Source: Candidatus Gastranaerophilales bacterium (GTDB lineage Bacteria; Cyanobacteriota; Vampirovibrionia; Gastranaerophilales; Gastranaerophilaceae). Taken from it: a stretch of 37,457 nucleotides of DNA. Below the pieces are notes generated by a model. That model did not search any database and was not told where the DNA came from. It worked only from the letters and a program-made list of their open reading frames with translations. The position numbers and the translations under genes are program-made. Location: the NCBI GenBank assembly GCA_021199975.1, contig JAJQHF010000112.1, forward strand, positions 1 through 37,457. Direction: 5' to 3'. Position 1 is the first letter of the stretch, and the number at the start of each line of letters is the position of its first letter. Of the stretch, positions 1-9,371 are shown in pieces.

Positions 1-55
1 GATATATTAGCTATGGAAGCTGTTATAACTTTTGTTAAATTGTCTGCAACAGAAG
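1..55. repeat. Terminal direct repeat, identical to 37403-37457 (circular assembly overlap)
   Basis: gatatattagctatggaagctgttataacttttgttaaattgtctgcaacagaag occurs at both ends; a minus-strand ORF reads through the join in frame. Confidence 0.97.
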
Positions 56-377
56 ATTGCACTTGATTTTGCCAACTGAAATGACTTGTTGTATCATAAG
101 GGCTTTCCATTTGATAGTCATCTGCTGTTGGTTCTGTTGTGCCGCTGCCAAAGGTTAAAGACATTCTATTGAAATTAAGATAGGCGCTAGAACCTGTACT
201 AATAGTAGCAGTGTTACCCCCGCTGTAGTTCTGTATTGAGAAACCTGAACTTGACCCTAAACAAAATGTGTATGAACCTGTAAGGGTATCACCTGAAATT
301 GCAGTAACACCTGCTTTCGTAATTGTTGCACCGCTTAAAGTATTCCACAGTATTTTTTCAAAATTATTTAAAATCAT
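1..377 (-). CDS. Virion/tail-tip protein, N-terminal part of a CDS spanning the circular join (rest at 37225-37402)
   Basis: ATG at 377 (MILNNFEKILWNTLSGATITKAGV...) continues through the overlap to a stop at 37225-37227; about 184 aa in total. Confidence 0.75.
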   Translation of the reverse strand, partial: MILNNFEKILWNTLSGATITKAGVTAISGDTLTGSYTFCLGSSSGFSIQNYSGGNTATISTGSSAYLNFNRMSLTFGSGTTEPTADDYQMESPYDTTSHFSWQNQVQSSVADNLTKVITASIANI

Positions 378-379
378 AT

Positions 380-664
380 TTATTCTTCCTCACTTTCTGT
401 TTCTATTTCTTCCACTGTATCCGTTATCTGATTAAATGTACTTGAGCTGTAAACGGTAATAGGTATTGTGGTTAATATCTGTCCTAATGTATCTGTTATT
501 ATTTCGGTGAAATCAAAATCCAAAGTAACTATTTGTTTGATATAGTCAGGCAATTCAGGAAATAAAGCCGTTTCAGGTACATCAACCCCTTTATTTCTAA
601 CAGCCTCTTTAAGTTCCTCAACTATTGCCAGTATTTTTTTAATTCTTGGTGCTATAGATGTCAT
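380..664 (-). CDS. Hypothetical protein in tail/fibre cluster
   Basis: 94-aa ORF, 4-nt overlap with the upstream gene. Confidence 0.65.
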   Translation of the reverse strand: MTSIAPRIKKILAIVEELKEAVRNKGVDVPETALFPELPDYIKQIVTLDFDFTEIITDTLGQILTTIPITVYSSSTFNQITDTVEEIETESEEE

Positions 665-1029
665 TTTTCATCTTCTCCCAACAGTTCATCAAGTTCAGCA
701 TTAATTTCATCAATTAAGGCATTAATTTTATCCGTTACGGTACTTTGCATTTCATCAATAGAAGCTTCGGCACTTTCCAACAATTCATCAATGCTCGTTT
801 GTAAATCACTTTCAGCCAGTGCAACAATTGAAGTAAGCTTCTCTTCCGCTTCTTCAATCTTAGTATCAAATCCCTCACTATATGCCTGTGCCGCTTCCGC
901 ATAAGACTTAGCAAGTGTTGCATAATATTCAGCTTCATCTCTGTATTTTTTACATAAGGCGTAATAATAATCTGCCAGTGAATTTTTTACTGATACTGTA
1001 TTTGTAGTATTTCCTGATACTGTAGCCAT
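661..1029 (-). CDS. Coiled-coil hypothetical protein in tail/fibre cluster
   Basis: 122-aa ORF with Ala/Glu-rich heptads; tightly packed with neighbours. Confidence 0.7.
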   Translation of the reverse strand: MATVSGNTTNTVSVKNSLADYYYALCKKYRDEAEYYATLAKSYAEAAQAYSEGFDTKIEEAEEKLTSIVALAESDLQTSIDELLESAEASIDEMQSTVTDKINALIDEINAELDELLGEDEK

Positions 1030-1030
1030 T

Positions 1031-1411
1031 TTATGTTATAATCCCCTCAACTTTTTTCGGATAAACCGTAACGGTGTTTAAATCCCCTATATCTCCGTCA
1101 TTAATAATAAGGGTATTTTCATACCCCGTATCCTCTAAACACAGTTTTAAGCCGTAATAATACTCTGCAGCGTCCTCTTTTTTATCGACTGTTAATAAAT
1201 CGGTAACGGAACTTAAAATAGAGATAGAAACGGTATCTTCTCCTTTAGCCTGTACACTCATTTCACTACCTATAATATTTCTTTTGTCATCATAAAAAGC
1301 AAAATAGAGCGTATAATTTTCATCAGTCGGTAAGTCGGTAACATAAAGAATGCCGCTGTCACCCTGTACGAGTGTTATATCCCCTGTGGTTTCATCTACT
1401 GTAAATGCCAT
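1031..1411 (-). CDS. Baseplate/fibre-associated protein (BppU-N-like by appearance)
   Basis: 126-aa ORF; 'GDSGILYVTDLPTDENYTLYFAFYD' beta-rich pattern; located between fibre genes. Confidence 0.55.
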   Translation of the reverse strand: MAFTVDETTGDITLVQGDSGILYVTDLPTDENYTLYFAFYDDKRNIIGSEMSVQAKGEDTVSISILSSVTDLLTVDKKEDAAEYYYGLKLCLEDTGYENTLIINDGDIGDLNTVTVYPKKVEGIIT

Positions 1412-1414
1412 ATA

Positions 1415-1918
1415 TTACGCCCCCTTGCACGGGAAGAACTTCGCCGTACTGTTAGTAAATGTAATAACATCCCCTTTACTTACGAGGTATTGCATACGGT
1501 AAGAGTTACCATATTTATAGTGGTAATGATAGCCGACCTCAACCCCGTTAACTCTTAAATAAGCCGTAACACTGTTTGAGCCTTGACTTGATGCTGTACT
1601 CCAGCTGACCCACCCGTAAGAGGTTGCAGTCCAACCGCTTGATATATTTGTTGCGCTGCTGTATTTAGGTGCAATGTTAGCAAGTATTCCGCTTATTGCA
1701 CTACTAAGTGTGTCCGATATCTCGTCAAATTCCGTTTCAAGAGTTTCTATAGAGGTTGTATTAGCATCTATTTTATCCGTTAAAGAAGAAACATCAGCTT
1801 CAAGCGTACTTTCCAAAGCAGAAGTTTTAGTATTTAAAGTATCGAGAATATAATCGTTATTACCGTTAAGGTATTCCGCATAAATATTTTCGCCCTCTTC
1901 CCAGGTATGTAAAGCCAT
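1415..1918 (-). CDS. Putative tail fibre/tip protein
   Basis: 167-aa ORF: N-terminal coiled coil followed by a Ser/Tyr/Gly-rich C-terminus. Confidence 0.6.
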   Translation of the reverse strand: MALHTWEEGENIYAEYLNGNNDYILDTLNTKTSALESTLEADVSSLTDKIDANTTSIETLETEFDEISDTLSSAISGILANIAPKYSSATNISSGWTATSYGWVSWSTASSQGSNSVTAYLRVNGVEVGYHYHYKYGNSYRMQYLVSKGDVITFTNSTAKFFPCKGA

Positions 1919-1952
1919 TTTTAAATGCCCCCTTTGTTATAATATAATTGTA

Positions 1953-1969
1953 CCGGTTTTCAAAACGGG
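1953..1969. promoter_or_regulatory. Dyad motif copy 1 (CCGGTTTT-C-AAAACGGG)
   Basis: 31-bp context 1947-1977 matches 12618-12648 with one mismatch; upstream of the 1415-1918 minus gene. Confidence 0.5.
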
Positions 1970-1975
1970 CATTTT

Positions 1976-4843
1976 TTATTCTTCATCATCCTCAAGAATT
2001 GTATTACCTAATGCGTAAATTAAAGGTATTCTTAATTCGGGATACTGTGCAAGTATAAGTTGTTCATATATAGCAGGAATATTACGGCGGTTTAAAGCAC
2101 GCTGTCCTCTAAGTCCTAAAGCCGTAGCACCTTTAAGCAGATTATTTGCCCCAAATAAATTAATCCCTGTAGGTAAATTGCTTTGTATATCTTGAGCGGC
2201 GTTTATATCGTCTATTTGTCTTAAAAACGGCTCATATCCCTCACTTGTAAGCACTTTTTCCAAATCATTTACATTTCTGCGAGTATTCCCTTTTGTTATG
2301 GTATTTTTATAATTTTTTAAAGCACTTGAAGCGGTATCTGTATTATCGCCTGCCTTTAAAATTCTTCTTACGCCCTCATTTTTTTTGAAGTTACGCAAAT
2401 AAGCATAATTCCTGTTTGCTTTCGCCAATTCAGGACTTGAAGAACTTAACCTTTCCATATATCTGCCGTATAATTGTTCTAATATCGGATTTTTATAATT
2501 CCTTGCGGTTTCATCAGACCAATTAATACTATGCCCTAATTGTTCTTTAATTTTTTGTAAGTCAAGGGGTGATACGCTTTTATTGTATATATCATCTCCT
2601 AAGTGCATATATACAACATCAGGCTCACCGTTATTATATTTTTTGTAATATTCTTTATTCCAACCTGACGGTTTATATTTTTCATTCCATGCGCTTCTGT
2701 TTGTTTCTATAAAGCCGTGTTTTTTGTAAAATTCAGGTAAATATGTATCGAAGGCATCCAGTTTCACACCGCCGTTTTGCTTTGCAAGTTCAATAAGAGC
2801 GTGTCCTCTGCCGTTGCCTTTGCTGACAAAATCAGCCGCTTTAGCTTTTGGGTTTGCGAATGCCGATACAATATCACCGTTAGATTTAACGGCAATACCG
2901 CTTAAACCGTCTTCCGATAAAAATAATTTCATTTTAGAATATTCTTCAGGGGTATATGTATGAACAGAAGCCCCCAAATTTCCTAAATCGGTTTTTGCTT
3001 TTGATATAGCATTATAAAAAGCATTACCATTTTCTATATTTTTCGGTAATTCCCTATAACTTACTTTAGAAATAGTATCATTATTAAAAGGATTATTTGA
3101 ACCGGGATTAACTACCCATAAACCATTTCTTCGTAAGAAAAGCCCATTTTCATCATATCCTCGAGCGTTATATCGGGATAAATTTTTACTGTTTGTTCCA
3201 TTAAGGCTTGACGTTCCTCGAGTGTTTTCGCTGCTTGCAATGCCTGCTTGATTTGTTCTTTGTCCATAATTTAAACCTTTATTATATTCTAATATATTTT
3301 GAGTATTATTTTCAACATTGGTATACGGGTTATTTTTGGGTAAAACCCGCCTTGTTACGCTTGATTTAATGTTGTTATTTATATATCTTGCATTCTGCAA
3401 TAATTCTTCATAAGCCAATAAATCCCTATAATCATTAATTGCCTTTGATTTTATGCCGTATTTTGAATAATCCCCCATATCTGAAACGGCTTTACTTTTA
3501 AGGTTTTCAATGCTTCCGTATTCTTTAACAAGATTAGAATGTACATTTTTGTATTCATTCAATAACTCTTTTTCCGCTAAAATATTGCGGTTCATTTGTT
3601 CCGCTATTTGTCTGTTTAAATTGCTGTCTATATTTCTGACACCAAACTGAGAGGGCGGACTTTCTTCTATTTTTAACGGGGGCGGCATATCTTTTTTAGC
3701 ACTGTCAATTATTTTATTACCGCCGCCTTTAGCACTGTCAATTAAATTTAATAAATCATTTTCAAGATTTCCCGTCATATTTCTTGCGGGATTAACTTCA
3801 TCACCTTTATATTTGTTAAATATATTTGTAACATCACCTTGTAAGTCATCAATTAAAAATACATTTCCTTTATCATTGAGTTTTTTAACTTCTTGATTTA
3901 CCGCCTGCCCTCTTTTATCTAACAATTGATTATAATTATCTCTTACCCTTTCCGTAATATTAGCAAGAAGATTTTCTGATTGGTCGTGTGTTAAATCAAG
4001 GGCTTTGCTGTCTGCTTGTACAGCACGCTCCAGTGTTTCGGGTTTTAGCCCTGTTATTTTCGGTATTAGCTGAGAGACAATTTTTCTAGCCCCGTTATAA
4101 GCCCCGCCAATTAAAGGAAAAGCAATACCGTTGAAGGCTGCCCCAAGTGCGCCGCCCGTTAATGCCCCGCCCAATGTTCTTTCGGCTACATCTTTCCCCG
4201 TTGCCCTGTTGTTAAGTAAATCTTCCGTAGAGTCTGCAAATTCCTGCAATCCGAAACCTAAAGCTCCGTCTCTTGCTACTTTTCCGATATTGGCAAGTTT
4301 TGAAGTCTTGCTTGCGGTGTTAGCTATTTGCGCTCCTCTTGCAGCCTGCGTACCTTTAAGCATAGGAAGAACATCAGCAGCCGTAGTTAATCCGCCCATA
4401 GCTCCACGTTTAAGGGTATTTGTTACTTTAACGTCAAGGGGTGCATTAGTTCCGTATTCCGCTATTTCCTGTAAATAGTTTTCATTAGCGTCATGAACGG
4501 GGTTCATAAGCTTGTTCAATGTTCCTAATACGGGGTGATTTTGTCTGTCTTCTTCACGTCCGGCAAGTTCTGATTTTGCCCATGTTTTAATATCAGCCTG
4601 CTCAACTTCTTTTTGATGCTGTGCATTAATAGCATCAACTTTTTGTTTCTTAGTTAAATTAGGATTGTTTGCTATTTGTATATAAGGGTTCCATGAGTTT
4701 AATTTTTCATCTATTTTCGCCCTTATTTCTTTATCCGTTAAACCGTCGGAGCGGTAATTGTCAACGGTTTTTTGAATATCTCTATAACTGATATTCCTTT
4801 TTTCAAATTCTTTTACTTCGTTTTCGGTTAAATCAACGCTCAT
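1976..4843 (-). CDS. Large internal virion/ejection-type protein with embedded GNAT-like domain
   Basis: 955 aa; Gly/Ala-rich N-terminal segment; 'SKGNGRGHALIELAKQNGGVKLDAFDTYLPEFYKKHGFIETNRSAWNEKY' resembles GNAT acetyltransferase motifs. Confidence 0.65.
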   Translation of the reverse strand: MSVDLTENEVKEFEKRNISYRDIQKTVDNYRSDGLTDKEIRAKIDEKLNSWNPYIQIANNPNLTKKQKVDAINAQHQKEVEQADIKTWAKSELAGREEDRQNHPVLGTLNKLMNPVHDANENYLQEIAEYGTNAPLDVKVTNTLKRGAMGGLTTAADVLPMLKGTQAARGAQIANTASKTSKLANIGKVARDGALGFGLQEFADSTEDLLNNRATGKDVAERTLGGALTGGALGAAFNGIAFPLIGGAYNGARKIVSQLIPKITGLKPETLERAVQADSKALDLTHDQSENLLANITERVRDNYNQLLDKRGQAVNQEVKKLNDKGNVFLIDDLQGDVTNIFNKYKGDEVNPARNMTGNLENDLLNLIDSAKGGGNKIIDSAKKDMPPPLKIEESPPSQFGVRNIDSNLNRQIAEQMNRNILAEKELLNEYKNVHSNLVKEYGSIENLKSKAVSDMGDYSKYGIKSKAINDYRDLLAYEELLQNARYINNNIKSSVTRRVLPKNNPYTNVENNTQNILEYNKGLNYGQRTNQAGIASSENTRGTSSLNGTNSKNLSRYNARGYDENGLFLRRNGLWVVNPGSNNPFNNDTISKVSYRELPKNIENGNAFYNAISKAKTDLGNLGASVHTYTPEEYSKMKLFLSEDGLSGIAVKSNGDIVSAFANPKAKAADFVSKGNGRGHALIELAKQNGGVKLDAFDTYLPEFYKKHGFIETNRSAWNEKYKPSGWNKEYYKKYNNGEPDVVYMHLGDDIYNKSVSPLDLQKIKEQLGHSINWSDETARNYKNPILEQLYGRYMERLSSSSPELAKANRNYAYLRNFKKNEGVRRILKAGDNTDTASSALKNYKNTITKGNTRRNVNDLEKVLTSEGYEPFLRQIDDINAAQDIQSNLPTGINLFGANNLLKGATALGLRGQRALNRRNIPAIYEQLILAQYPELRIPLIYALGNTILEDDEE

Positions 4844-4874
4844 AAATACAAACCTTTTCTTTTTTTTAAAAATA

Positions 4875-6467
4875 TTAAAAACTATATACTTTTCCGCCGT
4901 TTAATTTTGTATTTTGGCTTGCTAAATTTGATAATCCGTATTCATTTATCATCTTAGCACTGCTGCCTGATAACTGCCCTCTTTCTAAATCATCTAATAA
5001 TTTATATATCGCTTTTAGCCTTGCTTTCCCTTGTTCGTAGCTATCAGAAGGGGCGGGTAGCATTTCAAAAGCACGGTCAATATCATTATCCGTCAAAACA
5101 CCTTTTTCTCCTGAAATACTCCGTGCTAACTGTGCCGCCATGCTTTTACGTAAAGCCATATATTGTGTTACATTATTATTTCTAATCCCCATTGAGTTAT
5201 TTAAAGCCGTTCCAAGTCCGACAAGTTTTGAAGTTCCTTTTAGTGCGCTTGATTGCGGCATTTTTGCCCATGCTTGCTCAATATTCCCTAATATTATACG
5301 GGGATTTTGATATTTATCGTTTTGCGCTTCTTTTTCGGCTTTGTTTGCCTCCCGTTGATTTTCTATATTATTTTGTTTTATTCTTTCGTTCAAATCAGAC
5401 CATTTATAATTACTGTCATCATAAATACTATATATATCCGCTTGATTTTTCAGCGGTTTATATTTAATGTCTATATTTTGCAGCGTAATATCATTTTGGA
5501 GTTTTTGGGGCTTATATTGGTTTTCTATCTTTTCTCCTTTTGTTTTTTCAATTACATTTTCTGTAACCGCTTGTTTTTGCTGTAGATTTGCGAGTTCTGT
5601 ATCCATTGCGGTTACACCTTCTGCCAGTGATTTCTGTGCTTCTCCGTATTTCTTTAATGTTTCATATTTTACCTGCTCGGGTAAATCTGAAAGTTTAATT
5701 TGTGCTTCTTCTATTTGCAGCTGTTTAAGCTGATTTTCATATTCCGCTTTTGTTTCATTTATTTTCATTTCACGGTCTTTTAAATTCATTTCTTTGCGCC
5801 TGTTTGCCGTGTCAATTGTGTTTTTATATGTATCATCCGTCAAATATCCGCCGCCCAATTTACTCGTATCTATACCTTCTGCTTCTAATTGCTGCCTGTA
5901 TGTATTATCTCTTAATCTGTTGGCTTGATTACCCGTAAATACCTTTGTACCATATGCCAGAGCTTTTAAGGGGTCTCCGTTTCTGTCGGCTAAAACCGCC
6001 CCGCCCATAATAAGCCCTCTGCCTAACGGGCTTTCGGCTATCCTTGCCAGTGAGCCTAAGCCCTCACCCAAACGGTATGCAAAGCCTTTTTGTCTGCCGT
6101 CTGATGTTGTATTTTCCGCCAAATTAGCAAGACTTAACGGAGTGTTTCTGTTTTCTTTGTAACCGCCTGATATATCATTTAACCATGAAGGGGGAGTGTT
6201 TCTAGTTGTTGTAGTCTGATAAAGATTATTTGCTGCCTGCGCTGCTTGTTCTTGTAATTGTTCTTGTGTTCCGCCGAGCGCATTTTTATTTTCTGATAAA
6301 AGATTAGCGGTAGCACTTGCGGCTATAGGATTACCGCTTATATTTTTTATGAGATTGTCAAATAAAACAGTATTTTGTAAAGCCTGCGCCTGCCTATATG
6401 CCGCATTATCGTTGTTTTGCTGTGTATTATTATCATCTGCCGTTAATAATCCGTATAAATCCGCCAT
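4875..6467 (-). CDS. Putative internal virion/ejection protein
   Basis: 530-aa ORF, Gln/Asn-rich with long coiled-coil middle. Confidence 0.6.
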   Translation of the reverse strand: MADLYGLLTADDNNTQQNNDNAAYRQAQALQNTVLFDNLIKNISGNPIAASATANLLSENKNALGGTQEQLQEQAAQAANNLYQTTTTRNTPPSWLNDISGGYKENRNTPLSLANLAENTTSDGRQKGFAYRLGEGLGSLARIAESPLGRGLIMGGAVLADRNGDPLKALAYGTKVFTGNQANRLRDNTYRQQLEAEGIDTSKLGGGYLTDDTYKNTIDTANRRKEMNLKDREMKINETKAEYENQLKQLQIEEAQIKLSDLPEQVKYETLKKYGEAQKSLAEGVTAMDTELANLQQKQAVTENVIEKTKGEKIENQYKPQKLQNDITLQNIDIKYKPLKNQADIYSIYDDSNYKWSDLNERIKQNNIENQREANKAEKEAQNDKYQNPRIILGNIEQAWAKMPQSSALKGTSKLVGLGTALNNSMGIRNNNVTQYMALRKSMAAQLARSISGEKGVLTDNDIDRAFEMLPAPSDSYEQGKARLKAIYKLLDDLERGQLSGSSAKMINEYGLSNLASQNTKLNGGKVYSF

Positions 6468-6490
6468 TTTTATTTATCCTTATTTTTTTA

Positions 6491-6811
6491 TTAGAGTAAA
6501 GCCGCTTTTATTGCCATATTGCCTAATTTGCCCGCCGTGTATGCAAGCTGATTTTGTGTATTCATTTGAAAGGGATTTAACAAACTGCTTGTCGGGTCTT
6601 GAGCCTGTCCTTGTCCTTGCCCCTGATTTTGTTTTTGGTTTTGAGCTTGCAGCCCCTGCGTTCCGCTTATTTTTTGTGTCAGCAGGTTAAATAAACTATT
6701 GTCGTTATTGTTATTTCCCGCAAAACTCGTATTTATATTGTTTTGATTATTGTTATTGTATCCGCCTGTATTACCCGTATATACATTCAATAAATTTTGT
6801 AAGTATGACAT
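6491..6811 (-). CDS. Asn/Gln-rich small structural protein
   Basis: 106-aa ORF, low-complexity N/Q composition, within late block. Confidence 0.5.
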   Translation of the reverse strand: MSYLQNLLNVYTGNTGGYNNNNQNNINTSFAGNNNNDNSLFNLLTQKISGTQGLQAQNQKQNQGQGQGQAQDPTSSLLNPFQMNTQNQLAYTAGKLGNMAIKAALL

Positions 6812-6837
6812 TTTTATTTATTTACCTTTCTGTTTTT

Positions 6838-7398
6838 TTATCCCACTAATGCGCTTGCAAGTGTTGAATACCAGTTACTATTATTTTTGTCATTATTATA
6901 AGCATTGTAATTATAACTGCTTAAAGCGTTTGCTAAGCTGCTTGAAGAACTCCCAAGCCCTGTCATATATTCATATAACGCATTTGAGGTATTCAAAAGA
7001 TTAGTTAAGTTTGATGATTGCTGGCTTGCATAATTACTGTATAAATCGGATAAATTATCCGCCATGGTATCATTAAATGAATTTGTAGCCGCCTGCAGTC
7101 CGCTTGAACGCATTAACCCTTTGTTTGCCAATTGGCTTAAAACATCACTGTCATAAGACTGTTCCATATTTTTATTAAAATTATCCAAATAAGTTTGGAA
7201 ATTAGCGTCATTGGAATAATCGTTACTCAATACGCTTTGAAGCGTGCTGCTTAAGTTATTGCCCACGGTGTCCATAGTGTCATTAATCCAACCCGGGGCG
7301 GTATAAGTAGTACCGTTTTTATTTGTTGTAGACGTTCCCCAATTGCCGCTGTCTACCGTTGCGCTTGAGTAGCTTGGTGTTGATGAAGAGCTTCCCAT
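6838..7398 (-). CDS. Putative internal virion protein
   Basis: 186-aa ORF, Ser/Asn-rich, between the GNAT-like gene and other ejection-type genes. Confidence 0.55.
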   Translation of the reverse strand: MGSSSSTPSYSSATVDSGNWGTSTTNKNGTTYTAPGWINDTMDTVGNNLSSTLQSVLSNDYSNDANFQTYLDNFNKNMEQSYDSDVLSQLANKGLMRSSGLQAATNSFNDTMADNLSDLYSNYASQQSSNLTNLLNTSNALYEYMTGLGSSSSSLANALSSYNYNAYNNDKNNSNWYSTLASALVG

Positions 7399-7775
7399 TT
7401 TTTACTTCTCCTTATATAAACTTCACTTGTATTATCGTTATCCAATTTTCTAAAACCTGCTTTTTTAAGTACCAATGCCGCATGCCTTAAGGGAGTAAAT
7501 GCAAACATATCTCTATTCTCAAACATATTGCATACTTTTATTATAGCTTGTATGTTATCGGGCATATTTTTACGTATACTCACACCTGAAAGAGTCATCA
7601 ATCCGTTTTCTTCCTGAACCGTAATAAAACCTCTCAGAAAGCCTTTTAATTCGTCATAAAAACAAAATAGGTTAGGATTATTAATTAAGAACTCAAAGTC
7701 GTAAGGACGGGGCATAGGGCGGCTCTCGTAGAGTTTTTTAAATTCTTCCAAATTGCGGCACCGGTCTAAAATCAT
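7353..7775 (-). CDS. GNAT-like protein, positional analogue of T7 gp13-type internal proteins
   Basis: 140 aa; 'LRGFITVQEENGLMTLSGVSIR…AALVLKKAGFRKLDNDNTSEVYIR' acetyltransferase-like pattern. Confidence 0.5.
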   Translation of the reverse strand: MILDRCRNLEEFKKLYESRPMPRPYDFEFLINNPNLFCFYDELKGFLRGFITVQEENGLMTLSGVSIRKNMPDNIQAIIKVCNMFENRDMFAFTPLRHAALVLKKAGFRKLDNDNTSEVYIRRSKKWEALHQHQATQAQR

Positions 7776-7785
7776 TTTTATATAT

Positions 7786-9345
7786 TTATCTCCCTTTAGT
7801 TTTTGTTTTACCTTTAATGTTTTTAAGTTCCATAGAAGAGATACAGAACCCTTGCCCTTCTTCTTCCGTGTAGATTTTAATATTCATTGTGTACCAGGTT
7901 TGGGGGGTGGATATTTCAACTACTTTTTTGGAATAAATATTACTTGCGCAAACTCTAGCCGTTCCCTCAATCATTGTTTCAGGGATAACACCGTTAATAA
8001 GCTGTGTTTCATCATAAACAACCCCCAATGCCTCAGAGTCCACCTTAACAAATTTAGGGTTTTTTTGTTTACCGTTAACGGTTAATTGAACGTAAAAACG
8101 GTTTAAAAAATTATCGTTTAAAACCAGTAATAACGGGGTTTTTTGTTTTTTTAAGTTTGTATGCGTTCCTATATTTATATATGCGGTTTCATAAACAGCG
8201 GGATAGTAAGTACCGTTATTGGTGGTATTTATGTTTTCAATATAGATACTGCCTGTTTCTCCCGCCGTATAGACTTCATTGTTAATAACAACAACATCAT
8301 TAATATCTTGCTCAACTCTTTTAACCCATTCCTGGCGCTTGTAATCATAAATTAAAATCTCTATATTTTCGTTATTTTCTATTATGCACCATATTTCATT
8401 TTTATCACCGTAAACGCATGAAAACATTTTAAAATTATCCACGCTTCCAAAGTAAGATTGTATTTCACGTGCAACCGGACCCGCAGGTCTTATTTGCCCC
8501 GTATCAGTCATAGTAAGATAGTAAATATTTTTTTGATTGTTATCATAAAAGAATAAATAAATATCGTGTTTAACGAGTGACTGGAAGTTATAGCAGCCGT
8601 TCATAGCACTTGTAACCAGTGAAGAGTTTGCCGTGTCATTAGGAGTTGTATTTAAAAAAGATAAATCTTCATTGGTGAAAATATATAAACCGCCCGTAAA
8701 AGCGCAAACGGCGGTAACTTTTTTAGTGTAATCAATATACCAGCTGTCGGCTACATCTTCGGGGTCATCGTTCCAGGTGTAAATATCGTTTTGATGTGAT
8801 GCGTGTACTCCGTATTGGCTTGCAACCACTAAAAACCCGTTCCAATCGGTCATTGAGAGCCATTTTAAACTTCTTCCCAAATAGTCAACCGCCTCAATAG
8901 TTTGTATTTGTTCTTCCTGTGCAAAACAAACGGTTTTTGCTTCTTCGCCGTTGGTAAAAACAAACACATCATAAGCAGTGTCGGACATTGTAATACCGTT
9001 AGCATTACCCGTAACACTAAGCCCTGTAATGAGTTCTTCAAGCGTATCATCAAGATTAACTTTATATAATACTCCCTGCTCCTCATTTTCTCCATAAATA
9101 AATGTATAAGTAACATAGTCTTGAACACTTTTGAATATTCTTATTGCCTTATAACCGTCAGGCAAGTTATAAACAGCAGCATTTCCGCTCATTGATTTTA
9201 TACCCGTTTCTGAGCCTATTTCCGTTTGAATGAGTTCAACATTTTCCATATTAATAGCAGAGATTGCACCGTTAGAGTTAACTCCGTTAAACTCTCTAAT
9301 CCCTTTAAAATAACTGAATGTTTGAGGTGCAATTCTATATGCCAT
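7786..9345 (-). CDS. Podoviral tail stabilisation/tubular-type protein
   Basis: 519 aa, beta-propeller-like composition, size and position as in P22-like tail machines. Confidence 0.55.
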   Translation of the reverse strand: MAYRIAPQTFSYFKGIREFNGVNSNGAISAINMENVELIQTEIGSETGIKSMSGNAAVYNLPDGYKAIRIFKSVQDYVTYTFIYGENEEQGVLYKVNLDDTLEELITGLSVTGNANGITMSDTAYDVFVFTNGEEAKTVCFAQEEQIQTIEAVDYLGRSLKWLSMTDWNGFLVVASQYGVHASHQNDIYTWNDDPEDVADSWYIDYTKKVTAVCAFTGGLYIFTNEDLSFLNTTPNDTANSSLVTSAMNGCYNFQSLVKHDIYLFFYDNNQKNIYYLTMTDTGQIRPAGPVAREIQSYFGSVDNFKMFSCVYGDKNEIWCIIENNENIEILIYDYKRQEWVKRVEQDINDVVVINNEVYTAGETGSIYIENINTTNNGTYYPAVYETAYINIGTHTNLKKQKTPLLLVLNDNFLNRFYVQLTVNGKQKNPKFVKVDSEALGVVYDETQLINGVIPETMIEGTARVCASNIYSKKVVEISTPQTWYTMNIKIYTEEEGQGFCISSMELKNIKGKTKTKGR

Positions 9346-9371
9346 TTTCTTTATTTAATCTCCTGTGATTA

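Noticed and set aside
1947-1980. CCGGTTTTCAAAACGGGCATTTTTT read as intrinsic terminators on the plus strand
   Set aside because: The stem would have essentially no loop and contains mismatches; position upstream of genes fits a DNA operator or promoter element better.
4131-4478. Plus-strand ORF opposite the 955-aa gene (and similar antisense ORFs at 5192-5938, 6349-6690, 7753-8085, 10620-10919, 14286-14750 and others)
   Set aside because: They lie antisense to well-supported late genes, lack RBS and operon context, and have compositions typical of complement-strand translations.
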